A stretch of DNA of 64,000 bases from Leptofilum sp965223285. GTDB taxonomy: Bacteria; Chloroflexota; Anaerolineae; Promineifilales; Promineifilaceae. Within the stretch, counting starts at the first letter, position 1; each line of letters starts with the position of its first letter. This document shows positions 43,540 to 52,976 of this stretch, piece after piece. Where the stretch lies: positions 496,001-560,000 of the forward strand of contig NZ_OZ244997.1 in NCBI RefSeq assembly GCF_965223285.1, in the 5' to 3' direction. The notes under the pieces were generated by a model, which worked only from the letters and a program-made list of their open reading frames with translations, had not been told where the DNA came from and searched no databases. A program made the translations under genes and the position numbers.

Positions 43540-45764
43540 TGCGAACAAGAAAACCTATTTTGCTGCTCCTATTGTTGATGACTCTGGTTGCCTGCCAAAC
43601 CGAACCCGGCCCAGCGCGACAAGTTGCACAGTGGGTACCCGACGCGCCAGAGGCGTACAGGTTTGCCGAGACGCCAACCCCAATCCCCAACCCAACAGGG
43701 GCACCGATTCCAACGCTGGAACCAACCCCAACGGCCGTCACCGATCTCATCATCCCCACCCGTGCCGCAACGGCCGTGCCAGACGGCGTGTACGTGCGGG
43801 AGCGGGATGGCCTCCAGCTCATTTACCCGACGTCATGGATCGTTGAAGCCGAGCTAGACACCATCGTCGCCTTTCGTGATCCAGGCTTCAATTTGGTAGT
43901 GACTATTGATTATGATTTGGCCGATGAATACGACTCTTTTGAAGCGTTGCGAGATGATATTTTGGGCGAACTTGGGGAAGAGCTTGGCCTAGATGGCGTT
44001 CAAATCATTTCTGAACAAGAGGCTACTTTTGCGGGTGATATCCCAGCCCAGCGCGCCATTTTTAGCGGCGAGGATGCCAATGGTCAACCTATTGGGCTGT
44101 ATCTAGCTTACGCATTCATTGATGAGCGGTATTTCCTTTTGTCTGCTTTTGGCTCGCCAGAGAATGTGAATGCTCGTCTAACCACCCTGGATGCCATTCT
44201 GGAACAGGTTTCACCAGACAACACCACCCTTTATGGCCTCAATCGCGAAGAGACATTAATTCTGCTGGGGGGCGATCCATTTTTGCCGTCCCTAGACCCA
44301 GCTAGAACAACTGGCTCAGCCGCCGGGTACGTGGGGTTGCTGTACAGCGGGCTGGTGCGGCTCACCCCTGACCTGCAAATTGTGCCCGATCTGGCTGAAC
44401 GATGGGATGTCTCGGAGGACGGCACCGTCTACACTTTTACCTTGCGCGAGGGATTGACCTTTGCCGATGGACGGCCGTTAACCGCCGTTGACGTGAAGTA
44501 CAGTTGGGAACGTGCTACCAACCCGCTCACTGAATCCCGAACGGCCGCTACCTACCTGGGGGACATTGTGGGTGTGCCAGACCGTTTAGCAGGAAGCTCA
44601 CACGTTATTTCTGGACTGGAAGTGATAGATGACACCACATTGGTTGTTACCCTGGACGGTCCCAAACCATACTTTTTGGCCAAACTCACTTACCCAACCT
44701 CCTACATTGTAGACAGACGTCTGGTACATACGCGCGATCTGGATGATTGGGCCTTGAAGCCAAACGGCAGTGGCCCGTATTCTTTGCTGGAATACCGGGA
44801 GGGCGAAGTGATGATTTTTGTCCGCAACCCGGAATACCATACCCCCCCAGCCGTGGCCAATGTGCTGTACTATCTGGATTTTGTAGACCCGTTGACCTTG
44901 TTCAAATCTGGCACGGTAGACCAAATCTTTTTGGGATCATTGGAAGCACAAGATGTCAGACGGCCGTCTAACCCACTCAATGCCCAGCTAGTTTCCGGCA
45001 CCTCCATGTGTACCAGTTTGATACAGATGAACAATAGCCTGGCACCGTTCGACGATGTACAGGTACGCCGTGCCTTTGCCCTGGCCGTAGATAAAGACGC
45101 CTACAACAACATCATTGCAGATGGCCTAGATGTGCGTGCCGACACGATTTTGCCGCCAGCGATGCCCGGTTACTCACTCAGTTTGGCCCAGGCGCAAGCG
45201 GATTTACACGCCAATGCAGAATTGGCAGTGGCGGCTTTGGCAGCTTCCAGCTATGCAGATGCGCTGCCCCCTGTCGTCTTAAGCGTGGCAGGCAGCAGCA
45301 GCCAGGAGCGGGACGATTTGAACGCTATGATTCAAAATTGGCGTGAGATTTTGGGGGCAGAAGTGACCATTGAGTATGTGCCACCAACCAACTTCACCAA
45401 CAGCCTACGCCAAAATGAAAGCCACATGGCTGCCTATGGCTGGTGTGCCGATTACCCTGATCCGCAAAACTTTTTAGACATTTTGTATCACAGCGAAAGC
45501 GATTTTAACGTGGCCAATTTTGACGACCCGGAGATAGATGCCCTGCTAGAGCAGGCGCGGGTAGAGCTGGATGTGGCCACACGCTTGGCACTCTACCAAT
45601 CCATCGAAACGCGGCTGATAGACGAGGCCGTTGCCATCCCTATGTTGCATGGCGTTACGGATGTGCTGGTAACAGACCGCGTTGAAGGGTACGTGTTGGC
45701 TCCCATCGGGGCCAACTTTGTACCCTATGTTTCCCTGAATGCCGAAGCCGGGGAGGGTGAATAA
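43539..45764 (+). CDS. Family-5 extracellular solute-binding lipoprotein with PsbP-like domain
   Basis: 741 residues from the ATG at 43539 (AGAGG upstream). Lipoprotein signal MRTRKPILLLLLLMTLVACQ. Residues about 80-220 form an inserted domain (VRERDGLQLIYPTSWIVEAE...FINFILLSAFGS-like) of PsbP/DcrB type. From about 230 comes SBP_bac_5: LTPDLQIVPDLAERWDVSED, VYTFTLREGLTFADG and VDVKYSWERA. Oligopeptide-binding relatives deliver peptides to ABC permeases, but no permease or ATPase gene is present. The next gene starts within the stop (TAATG). Confidence 0.85.
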   Translation: MRTRKPILLLLLLMTLVACQTEPGPARQVAQWVPDAPEAYRFAETPTPIPNPTGAPIPTLEPTPTAVTDLIIPTRAATAVPDGVYVRERDGLQLIYPTSWIVEAELDTIVAFRDPGFNLVVTIDYDLADEYDSFEALRDDILGELGEELGLDGVQIISEQEATFAGDIPAQRAIFSGEDANGQPIGLYLAYAFIDERYFLLSAFGSPENVNARLTTLDAILEQVSPDNTTLYGLNREETLILLGGDPFLPSLDPARTTGSAAGYVGLLYSGLVRLTPDLQIVPDLAERWDVSEDGTVYTFTLREGLTFADGRPLTAVDVKYSWERATNPLTESRTAATYLGDIVGVPDRLAGSSHVISGLEVIDDTTLVVTLDGPKPYFLAKLTYPTSYIVDRRLVHTRDLDDWALKPNGSGPYSLLEYREGEVMIFVRNPEYHTPPAVANVLYYLDFVDPLTLFKSGTVDQIFLGSLEAQDVRRPSNPLNAQLVSGTSMCTSLIQMNNSLAPFDDVQVRRAFALAVDKDAYNNIIADGLDVRADTILPPAMPGYSLSLAQAQADLHANAELAVAALAASSYADALPPVVLSVAGSSSQERDDLNAMIQNWREILGAEVTIEYVPPTNFTNSLRQNESHMAAYGWCADYPDPQNFLDILYHSESDFNVANFDDPEIDALLEQARVELDVATRLALYQSIETRLIDEAVAIPMLHGVTDVLVTDRVEGYVLAPIGANFVPYVSLNAEAGEGE

Positions 45765-48745
45765 TGGAAAATTTACCAGGAACAACACCTGTTTTGAGCG
45801 AACCCGCACCAAAACGCCGCCGCCGCTGGCTGTGGGCGTTGCCGCTGGTTTTGATTTTGGGTCTGCTGAGTGGCGCATTCGCGCTGCGGCAGCTTGAAAC
45901 CCGCCATTGGGAGGCAGGGCAAGCGGCCGTTGCTGCCGGTGAGTGGGAAACGGCCGTTACCGAATTTAGCGACATTATTCACCAGTGGCCACCCTTTTTG
46001 CGTCAGTTTACGGCCGAAGCCACTGCCCTGCGCGGTTTGGCTTACTTTCAGCAGCAAAAGCAGCTAGCCGCCTTGCCAGATTTTGATGCCGCTCTGCTGC
46101 TAGACCCCAATCAGGTAGACATTATCGCTTATCGCGCCATCATTCATTACGATGCTGGCGATTGGGAGCCAGCAATGGCAGACACAGAGGCTGCGCTTGC
46201 CCAACCGGAGCTGGTGCCAGACCATCTGCTGGCGCGGCTAAACGCCAGGCTAGCCCTGCTGCCAGAGGAGTTGGTGGCAGATGAGGATCGGCAAACGGCC
46301 GTTGCCGCCGCCCTGGAACTTGCCAACTACCTACCAGAAGATACCGTGGCTGAGTTGTACACCATGCAAGCAGAATACAGCTTTGCTGCCCCGGAGCCAG
46401 ACCATACCTTAACGGCCATCAATCAGGCACTTATGTTGGATGCGGAGTTGACGCGCACACAACAAGGTCGTTTGTTGCCAGAAAAAGCGCATTTGCTGGC
46501 AGCTGCGGGCCGCTGGCCAGACGCGCTAGCCACCATCGCAGAAGCGTTGCGCCTGCGAAACTTCTTTGACGAGCCAACCCAGGCTGGCCTGTACAATTTG
46601 CGCGGGCAAATTTATTTTGCTCAGGGAGATTGGGAGAAAGCAATCATCGAGGCCGAAGCTGCGCTGGAACTGGATGATTCTTTGGCCTGGCCGCAAGCCG
46701 CGCTGGCGTGGCAAGCGTACCGCTTGGCTGACTTTGAGACGGCTCAAGCGAAGGCCGATGCCGCCTTGGCCATTGACGATTCAATTGGGTTGGCCTACAC
46801 GGTGCAGGGGGCGTTGCTTACCTGGCAAGGGGACGTTCACGGTGCGTTAGAGATGCTGGAAATGGCCCTAAGGCACAATCCAGAAGATGTGGAAACATTG
46901 GCGTTGCAAGTTTACAATTTCCGTGAAATTGGTGACAAAGGTGCAATTGTGGCGGCGGCAGAAACGGCCGTTGCTGCCCAGCCAAATGCCCCCGCCACCA
47001 AATGGGCGGAAGCGATGGCCGCAGCTGAGAATAATGATCCGTCGCTCGCCTTCGCCCTGATGAACCAGGCCATTGCCCTGGATAACGGCCGTCCTGAATT
47101 TTACTTCTATCGCGCTCTGTACTACCCATATGAAGGGGATTGGGAAAAATCCATTGCTGATTTGGAAACAAGCCTGGACCTGAATCCTGAATTTGGTCCA
47201 GCAATCGTCGGTTTGGCCTACGCTCGTGCGGATCAATATGATTTTACCGATTTGGAGCTTGTTCGGCAGGAGCTGTTGGAAAAATGGCCGGATTGGTATG
47301 CTGCTCATATCTTGTCTGGCTTGTATTATGAGCAAGTTGTTCAGGACAATGATTTGGCATTGGCGGCGTACACTCAGGCGATTGAGCTGCTGCCGGAGCG
47401 GTCGCGCAATTATGCGGCTCGTGGCTATCTCTATTTGTCTATTCATCAGTTTGAGCAGGCCGAAGCTGATTTTGAAGCGGCGTTAGAACGGGATGACGAA
47501 AACGGCCTGGCTCTTGCCGGCCTGGCTGAAATTGCGGAAGAAAATAACGATTCAGACCTGCAATTGGATTATTTGTCTCAAGCGGTTGAGGTGTCTGGGA
47601 ACGGCCGTGGTGCCCGCTTGGATTTAGCCTACTATTACCTGCTTACCGCCAATGAAACTGAAAAGGCATGGGAAATCGCCAACCAACTCATTGCCGAAGA
47701 TGAAACAGATGCCCCGGCGCACCTGATCAAAGCGATTGTGCATACCATTGAAGGAAACAACCGGCAGGCACTCATTGTGATAGACGAAGTGCTGGACTTA
47801 AACCCCTACCTGGTGTTGGCGTACTTTATTAAGTCAGACGCGTTGCTGAACTCAGAGAGATACGTGGAAGCCGCCAGGGCTGCCGAAAAGGTTTGGGAAC
47901 TAGAGCCAGATGCATACCATGTTCATCAGCAACTTTTCTATATTGCCCTTAGAGACGGTGATTTGGCCGAGGCCGAGCGGCAATATCACTTGTGGCTGGG
48001 GAACCAGCCAGAGTACGACATTGATTACGCCGTGCAAGCCAACATGGAGCTAAATCTTGGCAAGTTTGATGAAGCGCTTGATTCGTTTAATGCTGCGCTG
48101 GCTGAGAATCCAGATGATGAAACTTTGCTAATTGGTCGGGCTTTTACCCATTTGAATTTGGAAGATAGTGAAGGGTATAAAGCAGATTTTGAGCAAATTC
48201 TGGAGATTGGCACCGTCATTGAGTTCATTAGCGATGCAGAATATTGGCTGGCGGTGGATGATGGGCTGTTGGTCGCCGTGGATGGCTTGGCGACCTATAC
48301 GGACGAGGCGGCAGGCTTCCAAATTTCTTACCCGGCAGAGTGGGAACGGCCGTTGCTTGGCCCAGATGAAGAATACCTGTTTATTGCCTTTGGAGAGATG
48401 CCAGACGGCATTCAGAGCATCAACATTTTTGTTGTTGAAGGGGCTGGCGGGTTAGCGATTAACGATATTGCTATCATTGTCAGAGAGAATGTGAATCAAT
48501 CAAACGAGATTGTGATGCTGGACAGCGAAATCGGGGAGATAGATGGCTTGCCCGCCTTTATTTTTGACTACGAATTGACCGTTCAGGATGGTTTGGGTGT
48601 GGAAAGAGTGCTGCTTGGTCGGCAGCATATTGTGCTTGTAAACGGTGCCGCCTGGTTCATCACTGTGGAATCTAACGAAGATTTGTTTGAATCCAGTCTG
48701 CCAATTTACGAACAGATTATTGATTCTCTCCATTTTTTGGAATAG
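45764..48745 (+). CDS. Membrane-anchored TPR protein with C-terminal PsbP-like domain
   Basis: 993 residues. One membrane helix near residues 22-42 (RRWLWALPLVLILGLLSGAF), then about 780 residues of TPR repeats (e.g. GDWEKAIIEAEAALELDDSL, EQAEADFEAALERDDENGLA). The last 155 residues (TDEAAGFQISYPAEWERPLL onward) form a PsbP/DcrB-like domain that also occurs in the upstream solute-binding protein and in the lipoprotein at 26393. Third gene of the coupled unit, with a one-base overlap with its predecessor. Likely an extracytoplasmic scaffold. Confidence 0.82.
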   Translation: MENLPGTTPVLSEPAPKRRRRWLWALPLVLILGLLSGAFALRQLETRHWEAGQAAVAAGEWETAVTEFSDIIHQWPPFLRQFTAEATALRGLAYFQQQKQLAALPDFDAALLLDPNQVDIIAYRAIIHYDAGDWEPAMADTEAALAQPELVPDHLLARLNARLALLPEELVADEDRQTAVAAALELANYLPEDTVAELYTMQAEYSFAAPEPDHTLTAINQALMLDAELTRTQQGRLLPEKAHLLAAAGRWPDALATIAEALRLRNFFDEPTQAGLYNLRGQIYFAQGDWEKAIIEAEAALELDDSLAWPQAALAWQAYRLADFETAQAKADAALAIDDSIGLAYTVQGALLTWQGDVHGALEMLEMALRHNPEDVETLALQVYNFREIGDKGAIVAAAETAVAAQPNAPATKWAEAMAAAENNDPSLAFALMNQAIALDNGRPEFYFYRALYYPYEGDWEKSIADLETSLDLNPEFGPAIVGLAYARADQYDFTDLELVRQELLEKWPDWYAAHILSGLYYEQVVQDNDLALAAYTQAIELLPERSRNYAARGYLYLSIHQFEQAEADFEAALERDDENGLALAGLAEIAEENNDSDLQLDYLSQAVEVSGNGRGARLDLAYYYLLTANETEKAWEIANQLIAEDETDAPAHLIKAIVHTIEGNNRQALIVIDEVLDLNPYLVLAYFIKSDALLNSERYVEAARAAEKVWELEPDAYHVHQQLFYIALRDGDLAEAERQYHLWLGNQPEYDIDYAVQANMELNLGKFDEALDSFNAALAENPDDETLLIGRAFTHLNLEDSEGYKADFEQILEIGTVIEFISDAEYWLAVDDGLLVAVDGLATYTDEAAGFQISYPAEWERPLLGPDEEYLFIAFGEMPDGIQSINIFVVEGAGGLAINDIAIIVRENVNQSNEIVMLDSEIGEIDGLPAFIFDYELTVQDGLGVERVLLGRQHIVLVNGAAWFITVESNEDLFESSLPIYEQIIDSLHFLE

Positions 48746-48931
48746 GTGTGTAACCGACCAAATGTTTCTCACAAAGAAATCGGAGTTTTGGGACGTGTCC
48801 ATCGTAATGGTCACATTATTGAACATCCCGATTTCTACAGATTGCTTCCTCAAAAAAATGATGCCGATTTTGGCTTGACGGCCGTTTTCTGGCGGCGTAC
48901 ACTCTTTAGCGAAGAGACTCATCTAGTATGA
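48746..48931 (+). CDS. Small unrecognised frame between TPR gene and sulP
   Basis: A 61-codon frame begins with GTG right after the TPR stop codon and ends 12 bases before sulP. It reads VCNRPNVSHKEIGVLGRVHR, then HIIEHPDFYRLLPQKNDADF and LTAVFWRRTLF, which looks protein-like. It has no ribosome site except coupling to the preceding stop. It could be a real small protein, a degraded remnant or chance. Confidence 0.3.
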   Translation: MCNRPNVSHKEIGVLGRVHRNGHIIEHPDFYRLLPQKNDADFGLTAVFWRRTLFSEETHLV

Positions 48932-48943
48932 AGGAGCTGAAGC

Positions 48944-51118
48944 ATGTTCGCCAAGCTGGGATCGCAGTTTAACCTCCAGCAAACAGTAGCACCAGCCGTC
49001 CGGTTTTTACGAAGACCTGCCGTTCTCTTTCGCACCTACGATCGCAGCAATTTACGCCCAGACCTCACCGCCGGATTAACCGTCACGGTCATTTTACTGC
49101 CCCAAGCCATCGCCTTTGCCCTCATTGCCGAATTACCGCCACAAATGGGTATTTACTCTGCCATTCTGGGCGCGATAGTCGGTGGTCTGTGGGGGTCCTC
49201 CAACCAAATTCATACTGGCCCAACCAATGCAATCTCGCTGCTGGTATTTAGCTCGCTGGCGGCTGTGGTTGCCCCAGGCAGTATGCAATTTGCCATTGCG
49301 GCTGGCGTCATGGCGGTGATGGCGGGGCTTTTTCAACTGCTTATGGGGCTGTTTCGCCTGGGTATGTTGGTGAACTTTGTGTCACATTCTGTCATTGTGG
49401 GGTTTGCCAGCGGCGCGGGGGTGCTCATTGCTATTAAGCAGGTTAGCCCGCTGCTGGGATTATCTTTTGAAAGCCACAATGTTGCCGAGACGCTGGTGGG
49501 CATTGCCGCCAACTTGTCAAATTCCCACACGCAAACGGCCGTTATTGGCTTGGGCACCATGTTGCTCATTGTTATCTTGCGGCGCATCAACAACCGCCTG
49601 CCTGCGGCCCTCATCACCATGATGATTGCTTCGCTGGTTGTATTTTTACTGCGACTGGATGAGGCCGGGGTGCGGGTCATTGGTCAGTTACCAACCAGTT
49701 TTCCGCCGCTCGCCGATTTGCCCCTCTTCAACCTTGAAGTCATTTCCCAACTTTCCACCGGGGCGTTGGCAGTTGCCGCAATTGGTTTAGTCGAAACCAC
49801 AGCCATTGCGCGCTCTGTGTCAGCACAGACAGGGCAGCGGCTGGACAGCAATCAGGAGTTTGTGGGGCAGGGGATGGCCAACATTTTCATGGGGCTGTTT
49901 TCTGGATATCCGGGGGCAGGATCGTTTTCACGAACGGCCGTAAACTTTAAAGCGGGTGCCAAATCATCAATGGCGGCGGTCTTCTCTGGCATTTTCATGA
50001 TCATCGCCTTGTTTACCCTGGCACCATTGGCCGCTTACCTCCCCACGGCAGCCCTGGCTGGTGTCTTAATCATTACCGCCTACGGCATGGTCGACAAGGG
50101 AGAGATTGCCCGCATTTGGCGCAGCCACCCCGGCGACGCCTCCATTATGGTAACCACCCTTGTAGGAACTTTGTTTCTGGAAATTGAATTTGCCGTCCTC
50201 CTAGGCATCATCCTCTCGCTCGGTTTGTACATCTGGCGCACCAGCACCCCGCGAATTCAGCCAGTTTTGCCAGACGATACATTCAGCCATTTTATCTATC
50301 GGCCAGAACAATCGCCTTGCCCTCAATTAGCCATCATCGAGGTATATGGTGATTTGTACTTTGGGGCAGTCAATTACGTAGAAGAGTTCATCACAGATTA
50401 TGCCGATGCTCACCCAGAGCAGCGTTATTTGCTGCTGCGTCTGGATCATGTGAATACTTGCGACTTCAGCGGCATTCATATGCTGGAAACTCTGGTGAAA
50501 ATGTACCGGGATCAGGGTGGAGACGTGTTTATGGCCGGGACAAATTACCGAGTTAAGCAGATGATGCTTTCTTCTGAGTTCGACTCGTTTTTGGGTGAAA
50601 ATAACATCCTGGATGAAGATGAAGCGATTGGCAAGATTTTTTACCAGAATCTAGACCCGGCCATTTGCATTTATGAATGTCCCATTCGCGCATTCCGGGA
50701 GTGCCAAAATCTGCCCAAGCGGATTGATTTGGCTGGTATTCCGCTGATGGATGAAATCGCCTCTGAACACATCATGTTTGTAGAACCGTTACATCTCTGG
50801 CAGCAGTTACACCCAGCCAGTAGCGGCAATGGGGCAGCGGCAAATACGGCCGTTCCTCACGTAGTCGATGTGCGCGAACCGCGTGAATATCGGCAAGGGC
50901 ATATTGCTGAAGCTCAGTTGATCCCCTTGCCCACCCTGTTGTCAACCGATGTTAAGCTCCCTGCCGATAAACAAATTGTACTAGTGTGTCGCAGCGGCCG
51001 TCGCAGCCGTCGTGCCGCCGCTGCGCTGCAAAATATCGGCTGTATGAATGTGCAAGTTTTGCAGGGCGGCATGTTGGCGTGGAATTCGGCGGGCTTGTTA
51101 GAAGCAGTTGATTTTTAA
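48944..51118 (+). CDS. SulP-family anion transporter fused to STAS and rhodanese domains
   Basis: 724 residues. The N-terminal 435 residues are a SulP permease with the signature DLTAGLTVTVILLPQAIAFALI, about 10-12 helices and SGYPGAGSFSRTAVN. Residues about 455-565 form a STAS domain (LAIIEVYGDLYFGAVNYVEE, LDHVNTCDFSGIHMLETL). A linker with a cysteine group (CIYECPIRAFREC) leads to a rhodanese domain from about 638: VVDVREPREYRQGHIAEAQL with the active-site Cys682 in CRSGRRSRR. SulP-STAS proteins carry sulfate, bicarbonate or other anions. The sulfur-handling tail favours sulfate/sulfur transfer but is inference. AAGGAG precedes the ATG. Confidence 0.92.
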   Translation: MFAKLGSQFNLQQTVAPAVRFLRRPAVLFRTYDRSNLRPDLTAGLTVTVILLPQAIAFALIAELPPQMGIYSAILGAIVGGLWGSSNQIHTGPTNAISLLVFSSLAAVVAPGSMQFAIAAGVMAVMAGLFQLLMGLFRLGMLVNFVSHSVIVGFASGAGVLIAIKQVSPLLGLSFESHNVAETLVGIAANLSNSHTQTAVIGLGTMLLIVILRRINNRLPAALITMMIASLVVFLLRLDEAGVRVIGQLPTSFPPLADLPLFNLEVISQLSTGALAVAAIGLVETTAIARSVSAQTGQRLDSNQEFVGQGMANIFMGLFSGYPGAGSFSRTAVNFKAGAKSSMAAVFSGIFMIIALFTLAPLAAYLPTAALAGVLIITAYGMVDKGEIARIWRSHPGDASIMVTTLVGTLFLEIEFAVLLGIILSLGLYIWRTSTPRIQPVLPDDTFSHFIYRPEQSPCPQLAIIEVYGDLYFGAVNYVEEFITDYADAHPEQRYLLLRLDHVNTCDFSGIHMLETLVKMYRDQGGDVFMAGTNYRVKQMMLSSEFDSFLGENNILDEDEAIGKIFYQNLDPAICIYECPIRAFRECQNLPKRIDLAGIPLMDEIASEHIMFVEPLHLWQQLHPASSGNGAAANTAVPHVVDVREPREYRQGHIAEAQLIPLPTLLSTDVKLPADKQIVLVCRSGRRSRRAAAALQNIGCMNVQVLQGGMLAWNSAGLLEAVDF

Positions 51119-51167
51119 GCAACCCCCGGATTTCATTGAGTGATTAGCTAAAATTGGTGAAAAACAT

Positions 51168-52160
51168 ATGCACGAAACAGTAGCCCAACAGTTTGATGAA
51201 CAGCTATCTCGCAATATTGGTTTGGATTTGGTTCGCGTTACCGAAACGGCCGCTTTGGCGGCGGGACATTGGGTGGGGTCAGGCGATTTCGACAATGCCC
51301 ATCGGGCAGCAACGCGGGCTATGGCCGATGCCCTAAACACGCTGGAAATGGACGGCCGTGTCATCGTCGGCGAGGAAAGGCGGTTGGGTGAAGATTCTCC
51401 ACTGTGCAGCGGCCAAAGAGTTGGCACCGGTTCTGGGCCAGAAGTTGACGTTTTGGTAGACCCAATTGACGGCACAAACCGACTCATTCACGGCAAACCA
51501 GGCTCTATTTCCGTGGTAGGCATTGCCCCGCGCGGCACCATTTGGTCACCTGTTCCGGCTCGCTATATGGAAAAGATCATCACCGACCAAAATGCAGCCG
51601 AGGCACTGGTGCCGCAATGTATGGATGCGCCAGCGGCCTGGACGCTGGCCCTCATTGCCCGACACAAAAAAAAGTCAGTGCGTGATTTGAGCGTGATTGT
51701 TTTGGAACGGCCGCGTAATCAAGATTTAATCAACGAAATTCGGGAATGTGGTGCGCGCGTGTTGCTGCGAGGAGATGGGGATGCAGAAGGTGCGCTTTTG
51801 GCGGCAACCAAAGAAGCAGATGTTGATCTGCTGATGGGCATTGGCGGCACATCGCAGGGCGCGTTGGCCGCTTGCGCCGTGAAAGCATCCGGCGGTGCCA
51901 TGTTGGCCAGGCTCCGCCCTCAGGATGCGACTGAACGGAGCAAAATTCAGGAAGTTGGTCTTGATGTGGATCGCATACTAACCTGCTCTGAACTGGTAAA
52001 CAGCAACCAAATCTTTTTTGCAGCGACGAGCATAACCGGCAGCCCCATGCTACGCTCGATGCAGTTTTGGGGCAACTATGCCTCTACCCACTCCTTGCTC
52101 ATTCGCTCAGAGACCGGGACGCGCCGCTTTATTCATGCCGAGCACGGCACCCACTTATAA
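51168..52160 (+). CDS. glpX: Fructose-1,6-bisphosphatase, class II (GlpX-type)
   Basis: 330 residues. Metal-dependent phosphatase: LVRVTETAALAAGHWVGSGD, IVGEERRLGEDSP, VDVLVDPIDGTNRLIHGKPG, DLSVIVLERPRNQDLINEIR, LLMGIGGTSQGALAACAVKA and GGAMLARLRP. The metal motif reads DPIDGTN rather than the common DPLEGT, a change worth noting but within family range. It would dephosphorylate fructose-1,6-bisphosphate (or sedoheptulose bisphosphate). The C-terminus overlaps the 3' end of the convergent membrane gene by six bases. Confidence 0.92.
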   Translation: MHETVAQQFDEQLSRNIGLDLVRVTETAALAAGHWVGSGDFDNAHRAATRAMADALNTLEMDGRVIVGEERRLGEDSPLCSGQRVGTGSGPEVDVLVDPIDGTNRLIHGKPGSISVVGIAPRGTIWSPVPARYMEKIITDQNAAEALVPQCMDAPAAWTLALIARHKKKSVRDLSVIVLERPRNQDLINEIRECGARVLLRGDGDAEGALLAATKEADVDLLMGIGGTSQGALAACAVKASGGAMLARLRPQDATERSKIQEVGLDVDRILTCSELVNSNQIFFAATSITGSPMLRSMQFWGNYASTHSLLIRSETGTRRFIHAEHGTHL

Positions 52161-52649
52161 TTCAACTGACGGTTTGGTTGGGGGAGACGGCCGTATCCCA
52201 TAAGATTGCAGCGTCTCCGGGTGAAACAGCCAGGCCAGCCCCAGCAGCGGCTGGAGCAGCGGGAAAAAGCCATAATCAATGCCAAACAGCCGCCAAACCG
52301 TGCTGCCAATCAGTTCAGGATTGATCAAACTTACTGTACCCACCACCAGCGTCATCAACGTCTCAAAGCCCAGCACAGATACAGACAGCCACCATGCCCA
52401 GCGACGGCGGTAGGCAAAACCAATTGTGGCCGTCAGGTAGCAAAGTGCAGCCACTGCGCTGAGGGCTGGCCCCGTATAATTTGTGACCCCTTCCTTCAAA
52501 AATAGTTGGTAAACCGAGCGAAATCCTGTGGAAAGTGCCAAAACTGGATACGAGATCGCCAAAATTGTGCCTGCCCGCCGAATAAATGGCGAACGCACAT
52601 CTTGCGGTAAATCAGAACTTGTAGTTGGTTCAACTGTAGAATTGTCCAT
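52155..52649 (-). CDS. Four-helix membrane protein, hypothetical
   Basis: 164 residues with four hydrophobic segments (AGTILAISYPVLALSTGF, ALSAVAALCYLTATIGFAY, WWLSVSVLGFETLMTLVVGT, FFPLLQPLLGLAWLF) and a polar N-terminus. The pattern resembles small uncharacterised membrane proteins of bacteria. No function assigned. It converges with glpX. Confidence 0.65.
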   Translation of the reverse strand: MDNSTVEPTTSSDLPQDVRSPFIRRAGTILAISYPVLALSTGFRSVYQLFLKEGVTNYTGPALSAVAALCYLTATIGFAYRRRWAWWLSVSVLGFETLMTLVVGTVSLINPELIGSTVWRLFGIDYGFFPLLQPLLGLAWLFHPETLQSYGIRPSPPTKPSVEL

Positions 52650-52793
52650 GCGCCCAATTTTAGCACGAAGGAATGTTTTTTACTTTTATGCAAACCACAG
52701 AAAATATCTTGAAAAACGATGAGCGATTGCCCTGTGGTTTGCTCAAGTAAAAGCCAAAATTGCGCTCAACCTAATTCAAGATACTTTACATAC

Positions 52794-52905
52794 TGCATTG
52801 TTTCATAAAACACTTTAACATCAACCTCCGGGAGGTTTGGTCTGCGGCCTTACAAATTAGCGAAACCTCCCGGAGGATCATTCAAACAACTTATGAAACA
52901 ATGCA
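52794..52905. mobile_element. MITE with 15-bp inverted ends and ATAC target duplication
   Basis: Ends TGCATTGTTTCATAA (52794-52808) and its exact complement (52891-52905) bound 112 bp. ATAC lies directly outside both ends (52790-52793 and 52906-52909), as expected of a target-site duplication. Inside, CCTCCGGGAGGTTT and AAACCTCCCGGAGG form a second perfect inverted pair. It has no coding capacity; a short non-autonomous element is the best reading. Confidence 0.75.
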
Positions 52906-52976
52906 ATACGTTGGCATTGGATTAAAATTTGTGAGCTTTGGATCGCCAGAGCAGTATATTACTTAGTGAGGAAGCT

